A stretch of 64,000 nt of DNA from Planococcus sp. 107-1 (GCF_021513255.1 NZ_CP090977.1:1116001-1180000), one strand, 5' to 3'; positions 27,258-36,538 are shown, counted from the stretch's first letter. Made by a program: numbers and translations. Notes: generated by a model from the letters alone, not told the origin.

Positions 27258-28223
27258 TTGAGAACAAAAAAGGAAATAATAGCAAGCATTTATGAAAAGG
27301 ATAGAATAAATACAACATACATTCATCCAACTATAAATAGTATTGAGATAGCCCGGTATATATCTGCCTATGCAAATGGTAACGGTGGAGATTTAATTTT
27401 TGGAATCAAAGATGATGGAAGAACATTGATTATAAAAAATTTTGTGTTTAAGCTAAAAATAGAAGAAGTTTTAGAGCTGCTAAATGGAAATGTGAAAATA
27501 GAATATGATTATATTTATATCGAGGATCATAAGCTTTTTTATATTTCTATTGATAAAGCAGATGAATTAATAAAAGTTAAAGATATACCTTACACAGTTA
27601 ACAAGGACGGAGATATAGAAGAAATGAAAATAAAAAAGGTGTTTATTTCATATTCTCATAAAGATAGTGATCTTGTGAATATTATAGAAGATCAATTAAG
27701 CGAATATGAAGACATAGAAATAGGCCGTGATATAAAAATTACAGAATACAGAGATAGCTTAGATGAGTTTATGAAAACTATTAGAAATTATGATTTTGTC
27801 ATATCGGTAGTGACGAGCGAATACATAAAATCATTAAATTGCATGTATGAAATTACACAATTAATGAAAGATAGGGATTATCAGAAAAAACTTTTCTTTA
27901 TAGTAGTTGGTAAAGGTGATGTAACTTATTACAAAGAAGAAAATGTATACGAAGGCTTTGAAGCGAATATTTATAACGCTAGAGATAGACTGAAATATAT
28001 TACTTATTGGAGAAATGAAGAAAAGGTATTGGATAGAGAAATTCGTGAAGCGGACCTTCCTTTAGAGTTAATGGTAAATATTACAGAGGACAAACGAAAA
28101 CTAAATTCTATAATGTCGTCGATGGATGATTTTATTAAATTGTTAAGCGATAAAGTAGGAAGATCATTCAAAGATATGTATAAAAATGACTTTAAAGAGA
28201 TATTAGATGTAATTAATGAATAA
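27258..28223 (+). CDS. AlbA_2/Schlafen-like plus TIR-domain protein
   Basis: A 321-aa protein. Residues about 28-54 (IEIARYISAYANGNGGDLIFGI, then KDDG) carry the AlbA_2/Schlafen signature, a nucleic-acid-associated domain. Residues about 126-260 form a TIR domain (KKVFISYSHKDSDLV; then YDFVISVVTSEYI; SLNCMYEI with the predicted catalytic Glu at 198). TIR domains of this type often degrade NAD+ or make signal nucleotides in antiphage defence. A helical tail follows. The TTG start is supported by GTGAGGAGT 10 bases upstream. It is cotranscribed with the GHKL ATPase gene. Confidence 0.82.
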   Translation: MRTKKEIIASIYEKDRINTTYIHPTINSIEIARYISAYANGNGGDLIFGIKDDGRTLIIKNFVFKLKIEEVLELLNGNVKIEYDYIYIEDHKLFYISIDKADELIKVKDIPYTVNKDGDIEEMKIKKVFISYSHKDSDLVNIIEDQLSEYEDIEIGRDIKITEYRDSLDEFMKTIRNYDFVISVVTSEYIKSLNCMYEITQLMKDRDYQKKLFFIVVGKGDVTYYKEENVYEGFEANIYNARDRLKYITYWRNEEKVLDREIREADLPLELMVNITEDKRKLNSIMSSMDDFIKLLSDKVGRSFKDMYKNDFKEILDVINE

Positions 28224-28374
28224 TTCATTATTAAGCAATTCTATATAAGAGCCAGTTTAGATAAGTTTATAAAACTTGTTGATAGATTGCTACATTACTT
28301 CTTATTGATAATTATGGAAATAGCAAAATGAAGGCGGTAATTGAGGGGCATATTAGAAGCAGAGGAGGATGACT

Positions 28375-28647
28375 ATGGGGAGCATAGATGAAAAATTTAA
28401 AAGCCTCAATGATGATAAGGAAAAACTCCGTCTAACAGAATTGAAAAATAAACATCTTTCCGATATAAATACAAACCTTGAAGGTGCAAAAAAAGAAGGC
28501 TACAAAATAGCGACGGAAAAAGCTATTATAAACATTTTTAATAAAATGCCAGATATGACAGTGGAAAGTATTGCTGAATTACTGGAAGTCGATATTAACC
28601 AAGTAGAAAGAGTTAAAAATGAACAAACGAATTTAAAGGAAAACTAA
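28375..28647 (+). CDS. Small hypothetical protein, helical
   Basis: A 90-aa protein. The ATG at 28375 is seven bases after AGGAGG; the ATG at 28369 is too close to it. The C-terminal 45 residues (KATEKAIINIFNKMPDMTVESIAELLEVDINQVERVK in outline) resemble the short helical tails of Rpn/PD-(D/E)xK transposase-associated nucleases (the SVEEIAEILG pattern), but the nuclease domain is absent. It lies between the TIR gene and the ssrA-like attachment site, 150 bp from the former. Function unknown. Confidence 0.5.
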   Translation: MGSIDEKFKSLNDDKEKLRLTELKNKHLSDINTNLEGAKKEGYKIATEKAIINIFNKMPDMTVESIAELLEVDINQVERVKNEQTNLKEN

Positions 28648-28962
28648 AGGTATTAAGAGTATTCCAGGTAGAATCGTCTCTTGACCTCTAGTTTTCCGCT
28701 GTTCTACGCACAACTATTTCATTAATAAAGTGATTCGAGTTTCTTCTATAAAAAATATAGAACAAATTAAGCTCTTATTATAGAAGGAACTCTTGTAATT
28801 GAAATACTAAAATGCAGTTAATATGATTAAGTTAAAGCACTTCTTTGAATAGATATTTCTTATCTCCGTAAGCAATTTTAATAAACCTAGTCAAAACCGT
28901 GGTCAGTGATTTTAAAAGGTATGTCAAAACCCTTGAAAACACTGGTATAATTGCACTTTTAA
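28648..28962. other. Intergenic stretch at island right edge
   Basis: About 315 bp between the last island gene and the ssrA fragment. I see no supported ORF. It is AT-rich, contains TTTTAAAAGG and direct-repeat-like AAAACC/AAAACCC segments at 28894-28934, and may hold integrase arm-type sites. Confidence 0.4.
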
Positions 28963-28992
28963 CGGGAGTGGGTCCGACTCCCGCCGTCTCCA
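28963..28992 (+). other. tmRNA (ssrA) 3'-end copy: probable island attachment site
   Basis: CGGGAGTGGGTCCGACTCCC followed by GCCGTCTCCA matches the T-arm and acceptor 3' strand of bacterial tmRNA. GTGGG pairs with CCCGC (one G-T pair) around the 7-nt loop TCCGACT, and the standard loop would be TTCGACT. No upstream tmRNA body is present, so this is a partial duplicate, typical of the site left by an element integrated into ssrA. Confidence 0.7.
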
Positions 28993-29009
28993 TAGTGAGA
29001 TAAACAATG

Positions 29010-29048
29010 AAAAACGCCAAAACCTTTTCGAAGGTTTTGGCGTTTTTC
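29010..29048 (+). terminator. Rho-independent terminator, probably of ssrA originally
   Basis: AAAACGCCAAAACC / GGTTTTGGCGTTTTT with loop TTTTCGAA: a perfect strong hairpin with a T-run 17 bp after the tmRNA-like end. It is consistent with the native ssrA terminator displaced by the island. Confidence 0.85.
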
Positions 29049-29092
29049 TTATGCAGGTTTTTATTGCGTTAAACTCATTCTAGTTATCTTTT

Positions 29093-30901
29093 TCAAGAAG
29101 AGTGAATTCCTGAAGAAAGTCTAATAAACTCTTCTGCATCTTTCACACAGAGTGCCATTCCTTTTTCCCAAAAGCTTTCTTCGGTAATATCTTCTCCGAG
29201 ATGCTTCTGTGCCAATTCTTCAACGGTCATGCGTCCGGTGTCCCGCAGCAACGCTAAGTAACGTTGTTCGAATTCTTTTCCTTCTTCCCGTGCTTTGGCA
29301 TAAATACTGATCGAGAACAGGTAGCCAAAAGTATAAGGGAAGTTATAGAAAGGTGTAGATGTGATATAGAAGTGGGGCACAGCGATCCAGGAATGAATCG
29401 GCAGGTGGCTCATAGAACCGGCATAGCCTTCAGTTAGGGCATTCTGCATCATTTCATTTAATTGTTTTGCGAACACCATGCCTGCTTTACGCGCTTCATA
29501 GAGCCTTTCTTCAAACAGAAAACGGGAATGGATGTTCATGAAATTCATGACACTTCGTTTTATTTCTTCGTCTAAAAGAAACAATTTCTGTTCCGTACTT
29601 TCTGACGTTTTGATGGCGGCATCTAAGACAATCATTTCGGTGAATGTAGAAGCTGTTTCAGCCGTGGATATGCTATAAGTTTGATTTAGTCCATCGACCG
29701 ATTTCATCGCGTGATTGTGGAAGGCATGTCCCAGTTCATGAGCCAATGTCAATAAACTCGTCATACTCCCATCATAAGTAAGAAAAATTCTGGATTCCCC
29801 AGTAAGAGGAAAGCCGGCACAAAAGGCAATGGCTGATTTTCCTTTCCGGTTTTCTGCTTCCACCCATCCTTCTTTAAAAGCAGTCTGGGCAAAGCTTTCC
29901 AATTCAGGTCCAAATTGACGGAAATGCTGGAGTATAAATGAAACAGCCTCCTCATAATTTATTGATGTGCTGCTTTCATTGAAGGGAGCCCAAAAATCAT
30001 AAGAGGGCATTTGAGTGTTCTGGGCTAATTTTGCTTTATGATCCAATTAATTGGCAAAAGGCTTTTTGTTCCGGTTTATGACCTGCCACATAGCTTGCAA
30101 GGTTTCTGCTTTTATCCGGTTGTCTTTTAACGGCTTCTCCAATCCATTCATTATCCCTTGTTTTTTATCTGCTTGGATCCGAAAACCTGTTATGTGGTTT
30201 AAGATGTGTGCCATAATATCTTCTAGCGCCGTCCACGTATTTTCTAAGGCGATAAATGCTTCAAGACGAACTTTTTCATCGCTATGTGAACGTAAATTAG
30301 TAGCTTGTCCAATTGAATATTCTTTTTCGCTTCCACTAATGGTGATGGGTATTTGTAAGTTATTCACAATCGAACGATATAAACCGCCCCAGGAATGGTA
30401 GCCATCTACTGATAAAGCAGCAAGGAGGGTTTCTTCTTCCGCTGATAGCGATGAAGCTGCGTTTTCACGCCATTCCGTTAAAATAAAAACTTGATCACTT
30501 AGGCTTTCATTTTCTAGCAGAGTGTCCCATATTTCTTGATCAACTATCGAAAGGAGTCGTTGGAAATCCAAAAGGATAGAAGTGGATTCTGTTTTGAGTG
30601 ACGCAACTTTCCCTTGAAGTGCGGCGGCTGATTGATTTTTAGGATCTTCCGCAAGCAGGCAAGTGGCAAAAGATGCGACATGAGCTATAGACTTATGTAT
30701 GCCTGAAATTGTCGCTAAAATATTGTTGATGACTATTTCATTGAGAGCTTCGTTAGTGATAGATAAAGCTGTTGTACTTTCGGCAAGCTCTTTTAATTCT
30801 GTTTCTATCCGGGTGATTAATTCAACGAGTTTCATCGAATGATCACCGCCTTTGAAAAGGGTATCTAATTTCCACTTCTCAGAATAACTTTCTACTTTCA
30901 C
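29093..30901 (-). pseudogene. pepF: Oligoendopeptidase F family M3 peptidase, internal stop
   Basis: Zinc oligopeptidase of the M3B family, 602 codons from a GTG start behind GAGGAGG. The first 284 codons hold the N-terminal helical domain. The catalytic motif TLAHELGHAFHNHA (HExxH, about residue 400) lies in the second part. An in-frame TAA at 30047-30049 interrupts PFAN-stop-LDHKAKL, where relatives usually have an aromatic residue (NxYLxxKAKL), so TAT/TAC to TAA is the simplest explanation. Both halves are otherwise intact. Whether this is a true null or a base-call error cannot be told here. Confidence 0.88.
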
Positions 30902-31243
30902 TAGAAATCCTCCTCAACATTGCTTTTATTACAACGGGAACTAACGTTCTTGTTTAGTATATAGTTACTAAGAGAGTTTATCTATTTAATTTTTCTAATA
31001 ATCAAAAGTTAATGATGTGATTTATAGATTGAATGTATAGTTAGAATAAAAGGGAAGACGGGGATGGAATAATGATTTCATTTAAATTCTCTAATGCTTT
31101 TGCAGTTCCTCCTTTTACAGGAACCTATTTCAATTCTTTCAGTCCAATAATCAAAGAGATTTTTAAATTACAAAACGCACTTTAGCAATTTCCATCAAAA
31201 AAACCTTCTCCATTTTCGGTATGATCATTTTGAGGTGAACAGG
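30902..31243. other. Intergenic region between divergent pepF and AraC gene
   Basis: 342 bp. It must contain both divergent promoters. I see no conserved RNA or ORF in it. Confidence 0.5.
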
Positions 31244-32122
31244 ATGCAGTACAGTGAAGTGACGCAAAGGACGATTTCTTATATTGAAAGCCAGCTGCAG
31301 GAAGAACTTCCGCTCGATTCGTTTCCGCGAGCCGTCGGGTATTCAAAATACCATTTGCTGCGGGTGTTCAAAGAAGAGACAGGCAGGACGATTGGCGAAT
31401 ACATCCGGATGCGCCGGTTAGCGATGGCTTCGATGCTTCTCTTGTACAGTGATGAATCGATTATCGCGATTGCTTTTCAATTTCATTTTCAGTCACAGGA
31501 AGCTTTTACGCGGGCATTCAAAGAAGTGTATGCTGTGCCGCCTGGGAAATACCGAAAACTGATGCGAGCTGTCAGAATGATGGAGGAGGAAGAAATGATG
31601 ACGACAAGTGAACAAGTAAAAGGGTGGAGTTTGAGCGGATCGAATCCAGAGTTGTATGAATTGATGACGGATTCAGCGGTGTGCCATACGGGAACGAAAT
31701 CTGGATTATTGTATGCCAAAGCAGAGGCAAATGAGCAGCAATTTGCGACGATGATGCAAGGGTTTCAGGCGCGTGAATTTATTGGCAAACGGATTAAGCT
31801 TTCCTGTTTTTTGAAAACGGAACAGGCAGATAAATGCGGGGCTTGGCTTCGAATCGATAACGCTTCGGGGGATACGGTCCAGTTCGATAATATGGACAAT
31901 CGGTCGATTCAAGGTACAACCGATTGGAATCATTACTCGATCGTGCTCGATGTTCCGGAAGACAGCGCTTCTATCCATTTCGGTGTTTTGCTGATTGGCG
32001 GCGGCAAAGTGTGGGCGGACGGCTTCCGCTTTGAAGAAGTGGGGCAGAACGTGCCGACGACCAATATGCTTTCGAAAGCACTATTGGCAGCGCAGCCGGT
32101 CAATTTAGACTTTAGCGAATGA
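31244..32122 (+). CDS. AraC-family regulator with C-terminal beta-sandwich
   Basis: A 292-aa protein with the reverse of the usual AraC layout. The double HTH comes first (about 5-100: LPLDSFPRAVGYSKYHLLRVFKEETGRTIGEYI, then QSQEAFTRAFKEVYAVPPGKYR). A C-terminal domain follows (about 125-285) with repeated beta-strand features (GAWLRIDNASGDTVQFDNM, then TTDWNHYSIVLDVPEDSASIHFGVLLIGGGKVWADGFRFEE), like a carbohydrate-binding or jelly-roll module. The ATG at 31244 follows GAGGTG. It is followed after 20 bp by a membrane-protein gene, probably in the same operon. Confidence 0.85.
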   Translation: MQYSEVTQRTISYIESQLQEELPLDSFPRAVGYSKYHLLRVFKEETGRTIGEYIRMRRLAMASMLLLYSDESIIAIAFQFHFQSQEAFTRAFKEVYAVPPGKYRKLMRAVRMMEEEEMMTTSEQVKGWSLSGSNPELYELMTDSAVCHTGTKSGLLYAKAEANEQQFATMMQGFQAREFIGKRIKLSCFLKTEQADKCGAWLRIDNASGDTVQFDNMDNRSIQGTTDWNHYSIVLDVPEDSASIHFGVLLIGGGKVWADGFRFEEVGQNVPTTNMLSKALLAAQPVNLDFSE

Positions 32123-32142
32123 CGGGGAAATGAGGGGATTGG

Positions 32143-32589
32143 ATGAAGCAATTTTGGAAGCTGAATGCAGTAAGCATGCTGTATGCGCTTATGATCGTTA
32201 TCCCCATTGAATTGATGGTGAATGTTTACAGAATCAGCCGGGTCGCGGACTTGGAAATCGGGACGGTAAATAGCTTGACTGGAATCATCTTGCTTCTTGA
32301 AGTGACGTTGGGTACGCTGCTCTTCTATAAACTCATCCAGAAGTGGTTGGGACGGAAGAATTCAAATTACTGGACCGTTATTTTGTGGCTGCCTTATTTT
32401 GTTCTGTACCTTTACGGGTTTGCGACGCTTTTCCCCATCAGCTATGGGGGCGATATGCCAAATCCTGCTTCGGGTCTTATGATAATAGCGGGACTGTTCA
32501 TATACCCATTTTATATCCTCATCCTCACATCAGCCGCATTGCCGATTGACTATGAAAAGAAAGACGGAAAACATTCAACTCCTAATTGA
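32143..32589 (+). CDS. Four-TM membrane protein, unknown
   Basis: A 148-aa hydrophobic protein with four predicted membrane segments (about 7-26, 43-66, 81-104 and 112-135) and a short charged tail. No family is recognised. It lies 20 bp after the AraC-type regulator gene, which suggests it is coexpressed with or regulated by it. A terminator follows at 32606. Confidence 0.65.
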   Translation: MKQFWKLNAVSMLYALMIVIPIELMVNVYRISRVADLEIGTVNSLTGIILLLEVTLGTLLFYKLIQKWLGRKNSNYWTVILWLPYFVLYLYGFATLFPISYGGDMPNPASGLMIIAGLFIYPFYILILTSAALPIDYEKKDGKHSTPN

Positions 32590-32605
32590 AAATTTTTTGG
32601 AGGAC

Positions 32606-32636
32606 AACCCAGTTTGATGAAACTGGGTTGGATTTT
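32606..32636 (+). terminator. Rho-independent terminator
   Basis: AACCCAGTTT-GATG-AAACTGGGTT followed by GGATTTTT. Confidence 0.8.
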
Positions 32637-32668
32637 TAGCGCTCTATATAAAAACTGATTTATTCTGC

Positions 32669-32798
32669 TTATAGATAAGCCATGACTTCCGGCAAATATT
32701 CTTCGATTGGAAGCGTCGTATTGACCGTCAAGGTTTCAATGTCTATAGGCTTTTTGCTGTTGCCGATTATGTAGTCAAAAAAATATCTTAAATATTTT
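32669..32798 (-). pseudogene. C-terminal remnant of a small kinase-like gene
   Basis: Minus-strand frame reading KKPIDIETLTVNTTLPIEEY, then LPEVMAYL before a stop. The pattern resembles the C-terminus of AAA/uridine-kinase-like proteins. The N-terminal part is missing, because upstream codons run into the next gene's ribosome site. It is probably a gene relic. The family assignment is tentative. Confidence 0.35.
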
Positions 32799-32809
32799 AG
32801 AGGTGAAGC

Positions 32810-33526
32810 ATGAAAGAAAAAATCATTGAAAACTTTAATCGCCTTGCCGGTGCTTATGAAAAAACAGTGGATACCCATAATTTATACAATGCGGAATATG
32901 AACGACCGGCGATGCTTGCGGAAATAGCAGAAACCTTAGAAGGAAAAAACATCTTGGATGCAGGATGCGCAGCGGGTTGGTACACGCAGAAATTAAATGG
33001 GCGAGGAGCACAGGTTACCGCTATTGATGTAAGCCCAGAAATGGTGGAAGCGGCTCGCCGGCGGATGGGTAATCAGGCAGAAGTATCCTGTATGGATTTA
33101 GAAAAGCCATTGCCTTTTCCGGACAGCTCTTTTGATTATGTTATCAGTTCACTGACCCTCCATTACTTAAAAGAGTGGGAACCGACCTTTACGGAATTCC
33201 AGCGCATTTTAAAACCGGATGGCGTCTTTTTATTTTCAGTCCATCATCCCTTTACGGATATTAAGCTGTCGCAGAATGCGGATTATTTTGCCGTCGAGCT
33301 CTTAAAAGACCAGTGGGAAAAAGAAGGACAGCTGTACGATGTCGTATTTTACAGACGGTCGCTTAGTGAAATCATGGCGGCTACATTGAACCACTTTGAA
33401 ATTGAAAAAGTCATTGAACCAAAACCGACTTCGAGATTTAAAGAATTGGATCCGGCAGGCTATGCGAAGTTAATGAAAGCGCCCAATTTCCTTATTATAA
33501 AAGCCCGTTCAAAATTAGTTAGTTAA
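32810..33526 (+). CDS. Class I SAM-dependent methyltransferase
   Basis: A 238-aa methyltransferase. Motif I is ILDAGCAAGWYTQKL (about 46-60), motif II VTAIDVSPEMVEAARRR (about 66-82), and FDYVISSLTLHYLKEW (about 109-124) with LKPDGVFLFSVHHP form motifs III/IV. The closest general type is the UbiE/Methyltransf_11 family; the substrate is unknown. GAGGTGAAGC precedes the ATG. Confidence 0.85.
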   Translation: MKEKIIENFNRLAGAYEKTVDTHNLYNAEYERPAMLAEIAETLEGKNILDAGCAAGWYTQKLNGRGAQVTAIDVSPEMVEAARRRMGNQAEVSCMDLEKPLPFPDSSFDYVISSLTLHYLKEWEPTFTEFQRILKPDGVFLFSVHHPFTDIKLSQNADYFAVELLKDQWEKEGQLYDVVFYRRSLSEIMAATLNHFEIEKVIEPKPTSRFKELDPAGYAKLMKAPNFLIIKARSKLVS

Positions 33527-33585
33527 AGATGAGCGTTCACTCATGGAATATTATGTTATTCTTAGCTATAAAAGGGGGCTTTCGA

Positions 33586-35262
33586 ATGAAAAAATTAGGA
33601 CTGGCATTAGCTGCAACGTTATTTGTTTCAAGTATTTCGGCGATGCCATCTTCAGCAGCCGGATTTCCCGATGTGAGCGATGCCAATCGCTTCCATAAAG
33701 AAATCCAGTATCTTTCGGATGAAGGCGTCATCACCGGTTTTACGGATGGAAAATTCCAGCCGAAAGCGGGGGGTGACGCGCGGCAAGCGGCGATTATGAT
33801 CGGCAAAGCGCTCGGTTATTCCGCTGAGGAGCAAAATACGCAGTTTAAAGACGTGGACGACACAATCGTTTCGAGCGGCTATATTGCCAAACTTGTAAAA
33901 GAAGGCGTCATCAGCGGCTACCCGGACGGCACATTCAAACCGGCTAAAACAGTGACGCGTGCAGAAATGGCCATTTTCATTTCCCGTGCGTTTGATTGGG
34001 GCTATGAAGGCGAGCCGGAATATTTCTTGGATGTCCAAAAAGGGATGAAAGCTTATGATGCAATCCAGAAGTTATCCGCTTGGGGCGTTGCTGCGGGATA
34101 TGAACGGAGTAACTTCCGGCCAGCGGAAACGCTGACGCGGGAACAATTCGCGGCGTTCACTGCACGGGCCATGAATTTGAATGAATTCTCGGTAAAACCG
34201 GATGCAGTAGAAATTGCGTTCCTGGATGTCGGACGGGGCGATGCCACATATGTGGAATATGCAGACGGGCGAGCCGTACTGATCGATGCCGGACCGAATG
34301 CGGAACAAATCAGCCGTGCATTAAAAGAAATTGGCGCCCGTCCGATCACTTCCTTAATCTTGACGCATCCAGACCCTGAACATATGGGCGGAGCCGCGTG
34401 GGTGATTGAAAACAATGAGGTGGAAACGATTTATGAAAGCGGGCTGCCAACCGACCCGGCCATTCACAGCGATTATTTCAAAGCAGTCGAAGCGAATGAA
34501 GTCACAGTGAAGACGGTGAAAACCGGCGATAACCTGTCACCGGATGCTTCAGTCGCGATCCAAGTCTTACATGCAGATCCAAAAGCGGAAAATGCAGATG
34601 ACGGTGGAATGGTCTTGAAAGTGACTCGCGGCACTGAAGATTTCCTTCTTGCCGGAGATGCTACGCCGAAAGTCCAGCAGCAATTGGTGGACAAGTATGA
34701 CTTGAAAGCGGAAGTATTGAAAGTGCCGCATCACGGAGAGGAAGAATATTATACCTATCCCTTTATTGATGAAGTGAAAGCGCGCATGGCGATCCTGTCC
34801 TATTCCGGTGAACCGGATAAAAGCGTCGTGAATGACCTTCGGGCAAGCGGATCGGATATTTATGATACGCATATCCAAGGCAATGTCATTTATGTCATTG
34901 CGGATGAATTTACACAAATGAATGTGGACTATCATTTATTCGGATACGGCCAGTTGATTCCGGATATCCGCATTGTGAAAAAAGATCTGAAAGCGGAAGT
35001 GGTCACGCTGACGAACTACGATCGGGTAAATGCCAACATGACCGGATTTACTTTAGTCAGTGTGAAAGGCAACGAAACCTTCAAATTCCCAGATGGCTTT
35101 ATTCTCCGCTCGGGCCAGAGCGTTAATATCACTTCGGGACCGAATGCCCTCCATCAGCCGCCGCAAAGCTTGAAATGGACGAATGCGAATGTATGGGATG
35201 ATCGCGGAGATGCTGCGAAACTTTTTGAATTCCCAAGTTCGATGTTGGATGAAACGCCTTAA
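33586..35262 (+). CDS. Surface protein: three SLH repeats, metallo-beta-lactamase and lamin-tail-like domains
   Basis: A 558-aa secreted protein. The start at 33586 follows AAAGGGGG; a signal peptide (MKKLGLALAATLFVSSISA, cut near SSAA-GF) is followed by three S-layer homology repeats (about 25-75, 85-135, 145-195), which bind pyruvylated cell-wall polymer. A ComEC/Rec2-like metallo-beta-lactamase domain follows (FLDVGRGDATYV, then LTHPDPEHMGG, the modified HxDxxH box; HHGE later). The C-terminal about 80 residues fit a lamin-tail domain (TNYDRVNANMTGFTLV, then WDDRGDAAKLF). Probably a wall-anchored hydrolase, possibly a nuclease; the activity is inferred. Confidence 0.85.
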   Translation: MKKLGLALAATLFVSSISAMPSSAAGFPDVSDANRFHKEIQYLSDEGVITGFTDGKFQPKAGGDARQAAIMIGKALGYSAEEQNTQFKDVDDTIVSSGYIAKLVKEGVISGYPDGTFKPAKTVTRAEMAIFISRAFDWGYEGEPEYFLDVQKGMKAYDAIQKLSAWGVAAGYERSNFRPAETLTREQFAAFTARAMNLNEFSVKPDAVEIAFLDVGRGDATYVEYADGRAVLIDAGPNAEQISRALKEIGARPITSLILTHPDPEHMGGAAWVIENNEVETIYESGLPTDPAIHSDYFKAVEANEVTVKTVKTGDNLSPDASVAIQVLHADPKAENADDGGMVLKVTRGTEDFLLAGDATPKVQQQLVDKYDLKAEVLKVPHHGEEEYYTYPFIDEVKARMAILSYSGEPDKSVVNDLRASGSDIYDTHIQGNVIYVIADEFTQMNVDYHLFGYGQLIPDIRIVKKDLKAEVVTLTNYDRVNANMTGFTLVSVKGNETFKFPDGFILRSGQSVNITSGPNALHQPPQSLKWTNANVWDDRGDAAKLFEFPSSMLDETP

Positions 35263-35278
35263 TCGAATAAAAGAACAA

Positions 35279-35320
35279 ACCGTTTTCTTGAGTTTTTTCA
35301 CTCGAGAAAACGGTTTTTTA
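35279..35320 (+). terminator. Rho-independent terminator
   Basis: AACCGTTTTCTTGAG / CTCGAGAAAACGGTT stem with a following T-run. Confidence 0.85.
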
Positions 35321-35415
35321 GTTGGATTGGACGGCAACTGTTTTAGTGGAGAGGCGGCAGGGTATTCTACTAAGGTCAAATAGAATAACCAAAATTCATC
35401 CATTAGGAGGAGCTT

Positions 35416-36485
35416 ATGGAAACCATTTATCTAGGAAAATCAGGCTTGCGCGTTCCGAAATACATACTGGGGACGGTCCCATTCAGCGGGACAAACGGAT
35501 TTGAAGCAGCGGGCGACGTCAAGGAAGATTTGGCTCGGCGCATGGTCGACATGTCGCTGGAAGCAGGCATCAATATGTTCGATACCGCAAATTTATATTC
35601 AAAAGGCGATGCAGAGCGTGTGCTGGGTGCGGCAATCAAAGGACGCCGCGACCAAGTATTGCTCACTTCAAAAACCGGGTTTCCGTTGAGCGACGATCCG
35701 AATGTGCGCGGGGCTTCCCGCAATAACATCCTGTCGTCGATCGATCAAACTTTGGAGCGACTTGGAACAGATTACCTGGACCTGTATTTTGTCCATCTAT
35801 GGGACGGGCAGACGCCTGTCGAAGAAACGGTGGAAACGATGACGCAATTGGTGAAGTCCGGCAAGATCCGCCATTGGGGCGTTTCGAATTACAGCGGCTG
35901 GGCACTCGCAAGAACCGTTACGATTGCGGAGCAAAATGGTTTTATTCCGCCGATCACCCAGCAGATTTACTACACGCCGGAAGCGCGGAAGCGGAGTATG
36001 AACTGTTGCCGGCAGGGAAAGAGCTTGGGGTCAGTTCAATGATCTGGAGCCCGCTTGGTGAAGGCTTGTTGAACGGGAAAATCGGGCGCAACAAAACTGC
36101 GCCTGAAAACACACGGCAAGGTGCCGGATGGCCGGAGCCTTGGGTTCAGGATCAGGAACGCCTGTACCAAGTCATCGACGCTTTAGAGGAAGTGGCGGCG
36201 AACCACAACGCCTCGGTTCCACAAATCGCCTACGCATGGGTCCGTGATCGTCCGAATGTCGGGCCGATTGTCATTGCTGCGCGAAACGAAGAACAATTGA
36301 AAGAAAACATCGCTTCTTTTGACATTCAATTGACGAAAGAAGAGCAGGGCAAAATCGAAGCCGTTGCACGTCCTGTGCCGATTTATCCGCTTTGGCACCG
36401 TGCGATGAGCGCACCCGAAATGGGCAGCCCTTCTGAAATCACGTACTTGAATGGTTACCGCAAATCGATGGGAATCGACGAATAA
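35416..36485 (+). pseudogene. Aldo/keto reductase, frameshifted
   Basis: NADPH-dependent aldo/keto reductase, about 356 aa if repaired. The AKR signature is present: GINMFDTANLYSKGDAE (catalytic Asp and Tyr, about 51-67), [17 protein letters not shown] (His) and GVSNYSGW. The first frame runs off near 35985 (GCGCGGAAGCGG), after which [19 protein letters not shown] is read one frame over. One base seems to be missing. The second half has the usual [15 protein letters not shown] cofactor segment. GGAGGAGC precedes the ATG. Confidence 0.88.
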
Positions 36486-36492
36486 AAATCGG

Positions 36493-36538
36493 CACTGCCT
36501 TAAGACCGAGATCCGGTTTTTGAGGCGGTGTTTTTTTC
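36493..36538 (+). terminator. Rho-independent terminator
   Basis: CACTGCCTT / GAGGCGGTG stem followed by TTTTTTT. Confidence 0.7.

Larger units (their letters stand above)
1..28992. mobile_element. Genomic (defence) island integrated at ssrA, left end outside window
   Basis: The segment starts with an integrase at its left edge and ends with a copy of the tmRNA 3' end at 28963-28992, followed by a terminator and ordinary chromosomal genes. Integrases of islands that use tmRNA genes typically lie at one end next to the attachment site. The genes inside (type I R-M, XRE-ImmA, GHKL ATPase, TIR protein, resistance transposon) are accessory in character and mostly AT-rich. The left attachment copy and the intact ssrA would lie before base 1 and are not visible, so the left boundary is inferred. 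Confidence 0.6.
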
